64,000 nt of DNA, from contig NZ_JAFBDY010000018.1 in assembly GCF_016908465.1 (NCBI RefSeq), forward strand, positions 1 through 64,000, given 5' to 3'. The first letter of the stretch is position 1; every line of letters starts with the position of its first letter. Of this stretch, positions 54,911 through 63,691 are shown piece by piece. Origin of the DNA: Lysinibacillus composti (GTDB taxonomy: Bacteria; Bacillota; Bacilli; Bacillales_A; Planococcaceae). A program made the position numbers and the translations under genes. Under the pieces are notes generated by a model that worked only from the letters and a program-made list of their open reading frames with translations, was not told the origin of the DNA and searched no databases.

Positions 54911-57304
54911 TTATTCCTTTACTTTTAAAAGCCGCATACTATTGAGTGAAACTAATAGTGTGGCACCCATATCAGAAGCGATCGCAATCCACAGAGTTAG
55001 CCATCCGGGAACGACTAATAACAGGGCAATTACCTTTATTCCTAATGCAAAGGCAATGTTCGTTTTTATGATGGTTAATGCTTTACGGCTTAGTTTGATT
55101 GTAAATGGTAACTTCGTTAAATCATCACCCATTAACGCTACATCTGCTGTTTCTAACGCGGTATCAGTGCCAGCACCACCCATTGCAATCCCAACCGTTG
55201 AAGCAGCCAATGCAGGTGCGTCATTCACCCCATCTCCTACCATCGCAACATTTCCATATTTTGATCTTAATCGTTTAATGAAATTTAATTTATCTTCAGG
55301 CATTAATTCTGCTTGAATGTCAGAAACAGCAACATGGGAGCCTATTGCTCTAGCTGTGGCCCCATTATCTCCCGTCAGCATAATCGTCTTTTTAATCCCC
55401 AATTCATGTAACTGATGAATAACTTGTTTACTTGATTCACGAACTTCATCAGCGACGGCAATCACACCTAGAACTTCATTTTCTGTTCCAACCATCATAA
55501 CGGTTTTCCCTTCATTTTGGAGACCCGATACGTATTGTTTATTTTCAGCTGTGAAACGTGAAATCGATAATTCTTCAAAAAGCTTTGGACTTCCAACATA
55601 GTAGGTCTTTTCATTAACAGAACCTTTAATTCCCTTGCCCGTAATAGAAGTAAAATCATCGATTACAACATTTGTATAAGGAATACTCGATTCCTCAGCT
55701 TTTTTCATGATAGCTGAAGCAAGTGGATGCCCGGAGCGATTTTCTAATGCTGTTACAATTGATAGTAATTGTTCTTGATTTTCACGATCATTCAACACGA
55801 TAAAATCTGTCACCACAGGAATACCTTTTGTTAGGGTACCTGTTTTATCAAAGGCGATAGCTTTTAGTGAGCCCATTTCTTCTAAATAAATGCCACCTTT
55901 GATAAGAACTCCTTTTTTTGCAGCATTCCCAATGGCTGACACTATGGATATGGGAGTTGAAATAACTAACGCACATGGACATCCTACTACAAGAACAGAA
56001 AGTCCTTGGTACACCCACATCGACCAGCCTCCATCGAATAATAATGGAGGTAAAATCGCCACTAAAGCTGCGAACACAATAATCACAGGAGTATAGTATT
56101 TTGCAAATTTATCAACGAATGCTTGAGATGGCGCCCTTTCTGCTTGGGCCTCTTCTACCAGTTCGATAATCTTTGATATCGTTGTATCCTCTACAAGCTT
56201 CGTAATTTTCACTTCAAGAAGACCTTCTTCATTTAATGTCCCAGCAAAGACCTCATCATCAATTGTTTTTGTAACCGGAACGGATTCTCCTGTAATCGCT
56301 GCTTGATTTACAGTTGAGGTACCACCGATCACCGTGCCATCCATAGCAATCTTTTGCCCAGGTTTTACAATCATAAGGTCTCCAACATCAATTTGGTCAA
56401 CATGCACCAATAGTTCTTGCCCATTACGGCGTACAAGGGCTTCTTTCGGTGCTATATCCATCAACGAGCGAATAGATTGTCTCGCCTTCTCCATTGAATA
56501 GCGTTCCAGTGCTTCACTAATGGCAAAAAGAATCACAACAACGGCTCCTTCAGCCCATTCACCAATAATTGCTGCACCAATAACGGCAATTGTCATTAAT
56601 GTTCGCATATCAAAGTCTAAGCGTTTTAAATTTTGGAATCCTACTTTAAATAATGAAAACCCACCAATGACAATGGATGCTAAAAATAATAACACGGTGA
56701 TGAGATTTTCTTCTCCATTGATGAATGAAGAAATATACCCAAATACAATTAATAAAGCAGAGAACAGTAACGTTTGATGTTTCTCATAAAATGGAACTTT
56801 TACTTCTTTCTTTACCTCTCTAGAACCAGAATCAGTCTCTTGTCGGGGTAGTCTATCTGGAAATACTTTTAAATTTTCAAATGCCCCTGCTTTTTCAATC
56901 TCTTCAATTGTTGCATTTCCGGTTACACTAATTTTTGATGCACCAAAATTCACCTTTGCATCCGCTACACCGGGTAACCCTTTTACATTTCGTTCGAACT
57001 TACCCGCGCAGTTTGCACAAGAAAATCCCTCAACACGGTATACCTTATTTGCATCCACATGTTGTGGGATTTGTCTCTTTTTTTCTGGCGTAACCTTTAA
57101 GTTTTCAAATGCCCCGGCCTTTTCTAACTCTTCAACAGAAGCTTCACCGTATACTGAAATTTTGGATGCACCAAAATTCACTTTTGCATCTTTCACTCCA
57201 GGAATCTCTTTTACGTTTCGTTCAAATTTACCAGCACAGTTTGCACAAGAAAACCCTTCAACACGGTATATTATTTTATCGTCTGCTTCTTTTACTTCAT
57301 TCAA
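54911..57304 (-). CDS. cadA: Cadmium/zinc/lead-exporting P1B-type ATPase
   Basis: Two N-terminal HMA domains each carry the metal motif [15 protein letters not shown] and are near-duplicates. The P-type core has the membrane metal site [11 protein letters not shown], phosphorylation site [13 protein letters not shown] in [11 protein letters not shown], and hinge [13 protein letters not shown]. The CPC context and absence of a His-rich region favour Cd/Zn/Pb specificity. I start at the TTG preceded by AAGGAGGGAG, which overlaps the cadC stop. The ATG nine codons upstream lacks a site. 797 aa is slightly longer than one-HMA CadA proteins. Confidence 0.92.
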   Translation of the reverse strand: MNEVKEADDKIIYRVEGFSCANCAGKFERNVKEIPGVKDAKVNFGASKISVYGEASVEELEKAGAFENLKVTPEKKRQIPQHVDANKVYRVEGFSCANCAGKFERNVKGLPGVADAKVNFGASKISVTGNATIEEIEKAGAFENLKVFPDRLPRQETDSGSREVKKEVKVPFYEKHQTLLFSALLIVFGYISSFINGEENLITVLLFLASIVIGGFSLFKVGFQNLKRLDFDMRTLMTIAVIGAAIIGEWAEGAVVVILFAISEALERYSMEKARQSIRSLMDIAPKEALVRRNGQELLVHVDQIDVGDLMIVKPGQKIAMDGTVIGGTSTVNQAAITGESVPVTKTIDDEVFAGTLNEEGLLEVKITKLVEDTTISKIIELVEEAQAERAPSQAFVDKFAKYYTPVIIVFAALVAILPPLLFDGGWSMWVYQGLSVLVVGCPCALVISTPISIVSAIGNAAKKGVLIKGGIYLEEMGSLKAIAFDKTGTLTKGIPVVTDFIVLNDRENQEQLLSIVTALENRSGHPLASAIMKKAEESSIPYTNVVIDDFTSITGKGIKGSVNEKTYYVGSPKLFEELSISRFTAENKQYVSGLQNEGKTVMMVGTENEVLGVIAVADEVRESSKQVIHQLHELGIKKTIMLTGDNGATARAIGSHVAVSDIQAELMPEDKLNFIKRLRSKYGNVAMVGDGVNDAPALAASTVGIAMGGAGTDTALETADVALMGDDLTKLPFTIKLSRKALTIIKTNIAFALGIKVIALLLVVPGWLTLWIAIASDMGATLLVSLNSMRLLKVKE

Positions 57305-57668
57305 CTTTCGCTCCCTCCTTTTGGTGTGCAAAAGCCACTTGTATTAGTTGTTTTACGTGTTCATCATCTAATGAATAATATACAAGTTTCCCTTCTTTTC
57401 GATATTTTGCTAAGCCAAGATTTCTTAATAGTCTTAAGTGGTGTGAGGCCGTTGCAGTGGTAGCTCCTACGATATTGGCTACATCACAAACACATAACTC
57501 CGTTTCTATAGATAAAGCATAGGCAATTTTAATTCTTGTTTCATCCGATAATGCTTTAAAAACTTTCGCTACTTCTAAAGGATTTTGATCACTTAATAAT
57601 TGCTGAACACTTGCTACTTTTTCTCCATCAACACAAGTGATTTCACAGATATCTGTTTTATTTCCCAT
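57297..57668 (-). CDS. cadC: ArsR/SmtB-family metal-responsive repressor CadC
   Basis: A winged-helix repressor of 123 aa. The CadC-type metal site is complete: N-terminal Cys pair in DICEITC and the CxC in [13 protein letters not shown]. The recognition helix is [24 protein letters not shown]. The ATG at 57668 follows GGGGTGAGA; the frame extends 33 codons further upstream across the promoter and operator, so that extension is rejected. It represses its own operon until Cd(II), Pb(II) or Zn(II) binds. Confidence 0.92.
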   Translation of the reverse strand: MGNKTDICEITCVDGEKVASVQQLLSDQNPLEVAKVFKALSDETRIKIAYALSIETELCVCDVANIVGATTATASHHLRLLRNLGLAKYRKEGKLVYYSLDDEHVKQLIQVAFAHQKEGAKVE

Positions 57669-57714
57669 TCTCTCACCCCGGATACATTCAAACGAGCATT
57701 TGATTATTACCCAT

Positions 57715-57743
57715 ACTATATGCCAACAAATTTGAATAGTCAA
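57715..57743 (-). promoter_or_regulatory. cadC-cadA promoter with CadC operator
   Basis: On the minus strand TTGACT and TATAGT are exactly 17 bases apart. The inverted repeat TTTGA-CTAT-TCAAA overlaps the -35, as in known CadC operators, so bound repressor would block RNA polymerase. Confidence 0.78.
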
Positions 57744-57865
57744 ACAATTGTTAGAATAAATTATCATAATAGTATTATTGCTGTGACATTTGAAAATTAG
57801 AAAATGAATTAAATGACAGACTCAGGTAAAACTTAAACATACATCCGTGAATTTTTTCAAATTAA

Positions 57866-57886
57866 TTGTGAAATTCGATTTCACAA
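57866..57886. promoter_or_regulatory. Palindromic operator candidate before copC
   Basis: TTGTGAAAT-TCG-ATTTCACAA is a perfect 9-3-9 palindrome 60 bases before the copC start. A TACAAT (-10-like) follows at 57906-57911. It does not match the usual CsoR, CopY, Zur, Fur, PerR or Fnr boxes. Confidence 0.55.
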
Positions 57887-57945
57887 CCTCATTTTGCTTT
57901 TGTGCTACAATCTTACACGATTACATTGTTTAGGAGGTTTTTACA

Positions 57946-58533
57946 ATTAAAAAGTTATTTCTACTAACATTTATTTTCCTTTTAACTTTTGTAAATTCTG
58001 CATTTGCACACACGCATATCGAAAGTTCTTCCCCTGGAGATGGAGAAGTAGTTAAAGAAGAACTAAAAGAAATTACATTAACTTTTGGTGGTAAGTTAGA
58101 ACAAGGTAGTACATTCACCGTTCAAAATTCAGGTGGAGAACAAGTCGCAGTCGAAAATATCACTATAGCTGACAATCAATTGGTTGGTACACTTTCAAGT
58201 CCATTAGAAAATGGTCAACATTATGTGAAGTGGGATATTATCGGGGCGGATGGTCATCCAATCTCAGGTAATTTTTCTTTCACTGTAGAATTGCCAGTTT
58301 CAGAAGCACCTGCCGAAGAAACAACTCAGGAAGAACAAGTTGAAAAACAGGATGATACAAATGAAGAGGTTCAATCAAATGTAGAGGAAACAGATGTTGA
58401 AACTACAAATGAGGAAAAAACTGAAGAGGCTGGGCAAAGTAATGGTTCGTCCGATGCAATGCCTATTATTATCGGTGTGCTAATCGTTATTATTCTTGTA
58501 AGTGCCTTCTTCATGTTGAGAAGAAAGAAATAA
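57946..58533 (+). CDS. copC: CopC-domain exported protein, apparent ATT start
   Basis: A copper-resistance CopC (YobA/YcnJ-N) domain protein. The reading frame begins with KKLFLLTFIFLLTFVNSAFA, a full signal peptide cleaved before H, giving the N-terminal His typical of CopC copper sites. TFGGKLEQGS, HYVKWDIIGADGHPISG (second His) and an acidic linker follow. One C-terminal membrane helix with RRKK anchors it. No ATG, GTG or TTG opens this frame; an ATT lies eight bases after TAGGAGG. The first ATG (58180) would remove half the domain. 195 aa. Followed four bases later by copD. Confidence 0.8.
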   Translation: MKKLFLLTFIFLLTFVNSAFAHTHIESSSPGDGEVVKEELKEITLTFGGKLEQGSTFTVQNSGGEQVAVENITIADNQLVGTLSSPLENGQHYVKWDIIGADGHPISGNFSFTVELPVSEAPAEETTQEEQVEKQDDTNEEVQSNVEETDVETTNEEKTEEAGQSNGSSDAMPIIIGVLIVIILVSAFFMLRRKK

Positions 58534-58537
58534 GGCA

Positions 58538-59629
58538 ATGTTATTCATCGTAATTCTTAGTCAAGCGTTACTATACCTTTGCTTTGCTATTACATTAGGT
58601 AGTTTTATCTTATATCTCATTCCCGCAAATTATAGGCCAACAATTAATGTAACAAAGCGTGTATTACTGTTGACTATAAGCGGAATTGCTGTTTTATCAT
58701 TTTTCCCTGTTTTACAAATTATTTTATATCTTACACCTAAACTTGGTTTTGAAATTACATTAGAGGCAGTATTACTAACATATGAAGTCGGAAAGTCTTG
58801 GCTCATTACTTTGGTATTGGCAAGCATCTTATTTATTGTTGTCGTTTGCTACGATTATAAAAAGAAAGCTTACGCATCCTATATTGGAATCGCTATTACC
58901 TTGATGCTAATATTGACGATTGGTTGGTCAGGTCATGCAAGTACAATCCATCATTTCTGGGGAGTCCTCAGTCACACACTACATTTTACTGCGGTAAGTG
59001 TTTGGGTTGGAATATTAATTGTGATTAGTTGGTTTTCAAAAGACGATTCCAATTGGTCAAACCTTTTAAAATGGTTTACACCTGTTGCAATTGCTTGTTT
59101 TATCGCTACGATTTTAACAGGTTTAATCTTGATGAACTTTGCAATGGAATTGAGGGATTATCCAGATACATGGTTAGTTCCATACGGTCAATCTTTATTA
59201 ATCAAACACGTTTTAATTATTCCCTTGATGATTTATGCAGTGGTGAATGGTCTAATCATTAGAAATAAATTAAATAAAGATAGCTCCTTTAACCCCATAG
59301 CTTGGACTAGAATGGAAAGTATCGTGATTTTGCTTATTTTCTCTGCAACAGCAGCCTTAGGTCAACAATCACCACCACAGGAAATCAAAGTAACAAACGA
59401 GGAAGTTTCGCCACTATTCAAGTTGTTTTATCAAGGGCAATTTCAACCAAATATGACGGTTCAACTTTTCCCAAATGCTACGAGTATTTTCCTTCTCGTA
59501 TTAGCCATTTTATTCTTTGCTTTGATGATGATTTCATATATGAAGAAAGCACCTTCACCATTTTCTTTATTGATGAGTGTTTTATTAGCGTTTTCTCTTT
59601 ATTTATCCGTTATGTTAAGCATCGGATAA
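58538..59629 (+). CDS. copD: CopD-family copper/membrane protein
   Basis: A 363-aa membrane protein with eight or nine hydrophobic segments. The family pattern WSGHAS...HTLHFTAVSVWVGIL gives the conserved membrane His and Trp residues, and FAMELRDYPDTWLVPYGQSLLIKHVLI follows. In B. subtilis, YcnJ joins CopC and CopD in one chain for copper uptake; here they are adjacent genes. Import of copper is therefore more likely than resistance, but direction is not shown by sequence. Its ribosome binding site (AAGG) is weak, suggesting coupling to copC. Confidence 0.83.
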   Translation: MLFIVILSQALLYLCFAITLGSFILYLIPANYRPTINVTKRVLLLTISGIAVLSFFPVLQIILYLTPKLGFEITLEAVLLTYEVGKSWLITLVLASILFIVVVCYDYKKKAYASYIGIAITLMLILTIGWSGHASTIHHFWGVLSHTLHFTAVSVWVGILIVISWFSKDDSNWSNLLKWFTPVAIACFIATILTGLILMNFAMELRDYPDTWLVPYGQSLLIKHVLIIPLMIYAVVNGLIIRNKLNKDSSFNPIAWTRMESIVILLIFSATAALGQQSPPQEIKVTNEEVSPLFKLFYQGQFQPNMTVQLFPNATSIFLLVLAILFFALMMISYMKKAPSPFSLLMSVLLAFSLYLSVMLSIG

Positions 59630-59636
59630 ATGAAAT

Positions 59637-59672
59637 TAGCCGATTCCTTTATAAGGGATTGGCTTTTGTTTT
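59637..59672 (+). terminator. Terminator of copC-copD
   Basis: AGCCGATTCCTT pairs with AAGGGATTGGCT (with G-U pairs), followed by TTTGTTTT. Confidence 0.72.
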
Positions 59673-59766
59673 GAAAAAAATTGAATTTTTATCTTAATTA
59701 ACAAGTCTTAAATGAAGAGTAAACTCCACGTATCCGTACAAAATAAAGTACGGAGGTGAGGACCAC

Positions 59767-59925
59767 ATGGCTAAAGAGCGTAAACCAAACTTCAAACGAT
59801 CAAAAGACGATAAAAAGAAAAATACAAGTCAAAACAATAAACGTGAAGAGTTTGCACAAGAACAAGGCATTGAGCTGTATGAACAGGATGTCTACAAAGT
59901 AGACGATAAAGGGAATAAATGCTAA
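59767..59925 (+). CDS. Small charged hypothetical protein, 52 aa
   Basis: An ATG start lies after GGAGGTGAGG. The product begins MAKERKPNFKRSKDDKKK: the first half is strongly basic, the second acidic (EQGIELYEQDVYKVDD). It has no membrane segment. The start resembles the 47-aa protein at 14.2 kb. Function unknown. A terminator follows, so it is probably a separate transcription unit. Confidence 0.65.
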   Translation: MAKERKPNFKRSKDDKKKNTSQNNKREEFAQEQGIELYEQDVYKVDDKGNKC

Positions 59926-59970
59926 CTTGTTTACGTTAAAATTGTTGGTACAAGAATACACTAGGGTGAA

Positions 59971-60005
59971 CGAAAAGCTCTCTTTTTAGAGGCCTTTTCG
60001 TTTTC
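59971..60005. terminator. Bidirectional terminator
   Basis: CGAAAAG...CTTTTCG with inner CTCT/AGAG pairing. The right side runs into TTTT on the plus strand and the left side into the same on the minus strand less clearly. It separates two small converging genes. Confidence 0.65.
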
Positions 60006-60161
60006 CTATTTATTTTTTGCAGATCTCAAATATTTCATCGCAATAATAGCTACTGACATTAACAATATATATCGGCTAAACTTTGAAAAAGGCTCTTCCG
60101 CTGAATTATAAAGATAAAGAAAGGCAGCCAAAATAATTACAATTTGAACCACAACTTTCAT
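60006..60161 (-). CDS. Small membrane protein, 51 aa
   Basis: A strong GGGGGAG precedes the ATG. The product has two hydrophobic stretches, KVVVQIVIILAAFLYLY and YILLMSVAIIAM, separated by SAEEPFSKFSR, and ends in a basic tail. It is a probable two-helix membrane miniprotein with no recognised family. The 60162-60385 spacer upstream shows only AT-rich sequence and the HelD ribosome binding site. Confidence 0.6.
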   Translation of the reverse strand: MKVVVQIVIILAAFLYLYNSAEEPFSKFSRYILLMSVAIIAMKYLRSAKNK

Positions 60162-60385
60162 TTTTCAACTCCCCCTTTTTTCCATGTATCCCCAACGCTT
60201 TAGCACCATTTCTAGATATTTCATTCTAAATTTCTCTTATACCCCCATACCTCCTACCGAAGAGCTTTCTCCATCTTGTTTTTTCTTTTCTATCTTCCAA
60301 CTTCACTTCAATTAAAAATTTTAGTAAGATTAAATTTACCATTTATTCTTGTACGGAAAAATTAAAGGATAGGAGGAGTATACAT

Positions 60386-62632
60386 ATGGAGGAGACCACA
60401 CCAGCCGGCCAGCAACACCCTGAATTTCAGAAAGAAGTGGACCGATTAGAATATACAAAAAACTACATGGATGAAATACTCCATGAATCCCAAGCTGGCA
60501 TTAAAGCGGCTCAAGAGAAAATTCGGCAATCAATGGCAAACGTTGAATATATTGATTCCAGTGATAGTTTCATTAATATCCTAACCAATTCGAGGTTTTT
60601 TGAACTAGCTCAAAACCAAAAAGAAGGTTTAGAGGCTGTTAAGAAGAAACCCTACTTTGCCCGCATCCATTTCCAGCGTACCGGTGAACAAGAGGAACTT
60701 TTATATATTGGAAAGATCTCACTTTTCCACCGAGAAACATTTGAACCCATTATCGTTGACTGGCGCTCACCTGTGGCCAATGTTTACTATGACGGACGCC
60801 TTGGTGAAATTACGTATGACGTACGTGGCGAAGAATATTCTGGTCATTTATTTGCCAAACGCCAATACAAAATAGAGGAAGGTACACTCCTTGATATCCG
60901 TGATGTGGACCTTACAACAAATGACGAGTTATTACAAGAAGCATTGGCTGGAAAAGCAGATGTTCGCTTAACGGAAATTGTCGCAACGATTCAGAAAGAA
61001 CAAAATGAAATTATTCGAGCACATCTACGACAACCGATTTTAGTGCAAGGTGCTGCAGGAAGTGGAAAAACAACAATTGCCCTTCATAGAATCTCTTACT
61101 TCCTTTATACAATGGGCGAACACTTTAATGCCGAACAACTGATGATCATTGCCCCAAATAACCTATTCATCGAATATATTGGTGAAGTCTTACCAGAGCT
61201 AGGTGTTGAGCGTATTTGCCAAACAACCTATGCCGATTATGTACAAAAAGCAACTGGCATCAAATTAAAACTACAAAATCCAAATGAACTTCTAGAACAA
61301 ATTCTAAATGAAGAAGCTAGTAGCAATCCTAAATTTAATATTACTAAAATAAAAGGTTCCCTTCTCTATAAAGAAATTTTAGATCGTTATGTAAAAATGC
61401 ATGAACATCAGCTTGCAGAACTGTTTGAAGATGTTTATATAGAAAAGTACCGGATTATGTTAGGAAGTCATCTAAAAAAGCTATTCTTAATTGAATTTGC
61501 CTATATGCCAATTGAAAAACGTCTCGAAAGAATTAAAAAGGTCATCCAAACTGAAGTTAAGAGAAAATCAAAAGCAGTTCTAACCTCTTTGAACTCTCGC
61601 TATGAAGAATATATTGGGAAAGCATTAGATGGAATTCGCGATGCCGATAAACGAAGAGAAACGGTCACAAAATTTATTGATGAGCGAGATGAACGGATTC
61701 CAAAAATTAAAGCAGAATCAAAATCAGTCGCTACTACTTATATGAAACGATTCGAAAAGGTAAAAATTAAGTCAGTATACCGAACGTTTCTAACAGATCG
61801 AATGATGTTGCGCGAGCTTGCTCCAGAGTGGACATTTGAAGAGCAGGAACTATTCTTACAAGCTCATTCAAAAGAAAAATGGACAGTTGAAGATTTAGCT
61901 GCCCTCTTTTACTTACATGCACGTATTAAGGGGGTTGCAGACAAGTGGAAAATGCGCGTTGTCTTTGTTGATGAAGTGCAAGACTATAGTTTATTTCAAC
62001 TTGTTGCATTAAAAATTGGTCTTGAGACGGATATGTTTACAATGGTGGGAGACTTAGCACAAGGGATTCATAGTTATCGGTCATTAACAGAATGGGAATC
62101 AGTCTTGGAGCAATTTCCAAGGGCCAACTATTTCACATTGCAAAAAAGTTACCGTACAACAATCGAAATAATGGAAGTAGCCAATAAAATCCTTACAAAG
62201 ATGGATGAGCAACTTCCTTTAGTTGAACCAGTTGTTCGTCATGGAAATGAACCTACTTTTATACAAAGTGAGGAATTCAACCCTAAAGTAATAAACGACA
62301 TATACTCCACACTAAAAGCAAAAGGTCATCAATCTATCGCCCTAATCTTTAAGTCTTCATCAGAAGCGACTGACTATGCCAAAAAATTGGGTGAATTTAA
62401 TGTCGAAGTAGAGTTACTAACTGAAAACTCGGAACTTGCCGGTTCTAAACTGCTCGTAGTTCCTAGTCATTTAGCAAAAGGACTGGAGTTTGACGCTGTC
62501 ATTATAGCTGCTTTTGACACCCCTTATTACGATACTGTCATTGATCGAAAACTTCTCTATGTTGCATTAACCCGCGCTATGCATGAGCTTTATTTAGTAG
62601 GACCTAATAAAAGTGTTTTTCTACTTGAGTAA
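60386..62632 (+). CDS. helD: RNA polymerase recycling helicase HelD
   Basis: A UvrD/Rep-like superfamily 1 ATPase that binds RNA polymerase and helps remove it from DNA. The N-terminal coiled-coil arm (EFQKEVDRLEYTKNYMDEIL) is typical of HelD. Walker A is VQGAAGSGKTTIALHR, Walker B VVFVDEVQDYSLFQL, motif III VGDLAQGIHSY, and LYVALTRAMHELYLVG near the end. A long helical insertion (about residues 310-480) fits the secondary-channel and clamp-opening region. At 748 aa it is near normal length. RBS AGGAGGAG precedes the ATG. Confidence 0.92.
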   Translation: MEETTPAGQQHPEFQKEVDRLEYTKNYMDEILHESQAGIKAAQEKIRQSMANVEYIDSSDSFINILTNSRFFELAQNQKEGLEAVKKKPYFARIHFQRTGEQEELLYIGKISLFHRETFEPIIVDWRSPVANVYYDGRLGEITYDVRGEEYSGHLFAKRQYKIEEGTLLDIRDVDLTTNDELLQEALAGKADVRLTEIVATIQKEQNEIIRAHLRQPILVQGAAGSGKTTIALHRISYFLYTMGEHFNAEQLMIIAPNNLFIEYIGEVLPELGVERICQTTYADYVQKATGIKLKLQNPNELLEQILNEEASSNPKFNITKIKGSLLYKEILDRYVKMHEHQLAELFEDVYIEKYRIMLGSHLKKLFLIEFAYMPIEKRLERIKKVIQTEVKRKSKAVLTSLNSRYEEYIGKALDGIRDADKRRETVTKFIDERDERIPKIKAESKSVATTYMKRFEKVKIKSVYRTFLTDRMMLRELAPEWTFEEQELFLQAHSKEKWTVEDLAALFYLHARIKGVADKWKMRVVFVDEVQDYSLFQLVALKIGLETDMFTMVGDLAQGIHSYRSLTEWESVLEQFPRANYFTLQKSYRTTIEIMEVANKILTKMDEQLPLVEPVVRHGNEPTFIQSEEFNPKVINDIYSTLKAKGHQSIALIFKSSSEATDYAKKLGEFNVEVELLTENSELAGSKLLVVPSHLAKGLEFDAVIIAAFDTPYYDTVIDRKLLYVALTRAMHELYLVGPNKSVFLLE

Positions 62633-62668
62633 CATGAGGAAATAAGATCGAGGTAGTTTATTAAACGT

Positions 62669-62709
62669 AAAGGCTATTCAACCTAAAGGTTAGAATAGCC
62701 TTTTATTTT
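62669..62709 (+). terminator. Terminator of helD
   Basis: A 10-bp stem AAGGCTATTC/GAATAGCCTT is followed by TTTATTTT. It overlaps the stop of a small minus-strand gene. Confidence 0.82.
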
Positions 62710-62840
62710 CTAGGTGGTACACGGACGAACCCATGCTTTTTTGTCACCTTTTTGGACATAATTTTATAAAGTAAATTTAAGAGTGGTCGTTTCGGTTTCT
62801 GTCCAACGTTATTTGAGCTTGGTAATGCAGGCATTCTCAT
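62703..62840 (-). CDS. Small basic hypothetical protein, 45 aa
   Basis: AAAGGAGGG lies before the ATG. The product begins MRMPALPSSNNVGQKPKRPL and is very basic (KKVTKKHGFVRVPPRK at the end), with no hydrophobic helix long enough for a membrane span. It is not assignable to a family. The good ribosome binding site is the main support. Confidence 0.55.
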   Translation of the reverse strand: MRMPALPSSNNVGQKPKRPLLNLLYKIMSKKVTKKHGFVRVPPRK

Positions 62841-63020
62841 AAAAAATCCCTCCTTTAGTTCTAGTATATTAATGATATTGGGAAATTATTCTCTATCTAC
62901 AGTTAAAAATTATAAAAGACTATTTATATTTGGATATGAAATCTATTAAATATTTTCTGCAATAGTTTCATTGGACTGAATTTCTCCGCTTATAATTTTA
63001 TATCTACCTACGAAACGTAT

Positions 63021-63047
63021 AAAAAAAGACATGGTAAATTACCATGC
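63021..63047 (-). terminator. Terminator
   Basis: CATGGTAA/TTACCATG, with a short loop, followed on the minus strand by TCTTTTTTT. It backs up the hairpin at the end of the DUF86 gene. The 62841-63020 spacer holds nothing recognisable. Confidence 0.7.
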
Positions 63048-63089
63048 ACGTCAATGAGTCACATAATTTATTTTTCACCTTTTTCCTCA

Positions 63090-63123
63090 AAAAGAGAACC
63101 GCCTCATTCTTGAGAGACGGCTC
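63090..63123 (-). terminator. Terminator overlapping the end of the DUF86 gene
   Basis: On the minus strand GAGCCGTCTC pairs with GAGGCGGTTC (G-U pairs) and is followed by TCTTTTT. The stem includes the last codons of the gene. Confidence 0.65.
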
Positions 63124-63544
63124 CTTCGTTTTCGTATTCTGAAATTAGTTTTGTAAAGGTTGAAAAGTTATCTAAGTACCTATTTACAATTGACTTTAAA
63201 ATATCTAAATTAATGGATTCGTAATCATATAATGCAATATGCTTGAACCCATTCGTAATTGTTTTTAACACGGTAACTAACTCTATTGGGAGGATCTTCT
63301 TCTCCCCTAAAACATCAAGGGCTTCACTCCGGGTTGTTGCCTGTTCTGATAGTTTCTCCGTTACCACAAACAAGGCAAGTTCTACACTCGTCTCACTGAT
63401 TCGTTGCATATTTAAAATAATACTATCTTGCTTCGTTTGGTCGATTAAATTCATCAAGTCTTCATCATATACTTCTCGAACACGCTTAACACATTTTTCA
63501 ATACTCTTTACCTTTGAACGAATGAAGTCTTCCTTTTTCATCAC
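63104..63544 (-). CDS. DUF86/HepT-like protein with altered active-site motif
   Basis: A 146-aa helical protein of the HepT (DUF86) family. In active HepT toxins the C-terminal part has an RNxxxHxY-type motif; here the same place reads GFKHIALYDYES, so Arg is Lys and the His is Tyr. MntA-type nucleotidyltransferase antitoxins normally sit beside hepT; none is visible within the window. This protein is therefore more like the solitary chromosomal YutE-type members of unknown function than a working toxin. The family match is from pattern memory. Confidence 0.65.
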   Translation of the reverse strand: MMKKEDFIRSKVKSIEKCVKRVREVYDEDLMNLIDQTKQDSIILNMQRISETSVELALFVVTEKLSEQATTRSEALDVLGEKKILPIELVTVLKTITNGFKHIALYDYESINLDILKSIVNRYLDNFSTFTKLISEYENEGAVSQE

Positions 63545-63691
63545 TCAACCTCTTTCTCCAACATTTTTGAAGAAGCAGCATACACGGCAATCCTTGACAA
63601 ACAGTTACCTGTCCTAAATCCCCTTATATCGTTTATATGATAATGGCCGCACAACTATTCGTTTTGTGATGGAAATGAAGGTCAGTGTCTC

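Noticed and set aside
57669-57767. N-terminal extension of CadC by 33 residues
   Set aside because: It would run across a good promoter and CadC operator and lacks family similarity. The ATG at 57668 has its own ribosome binding site.
57866-57886. Fnr-type site (TGTGA-TCACA) before copC
   Set aside because: The half-sites are separated by nine bases, not the six needed for Fnr/Crp binding.
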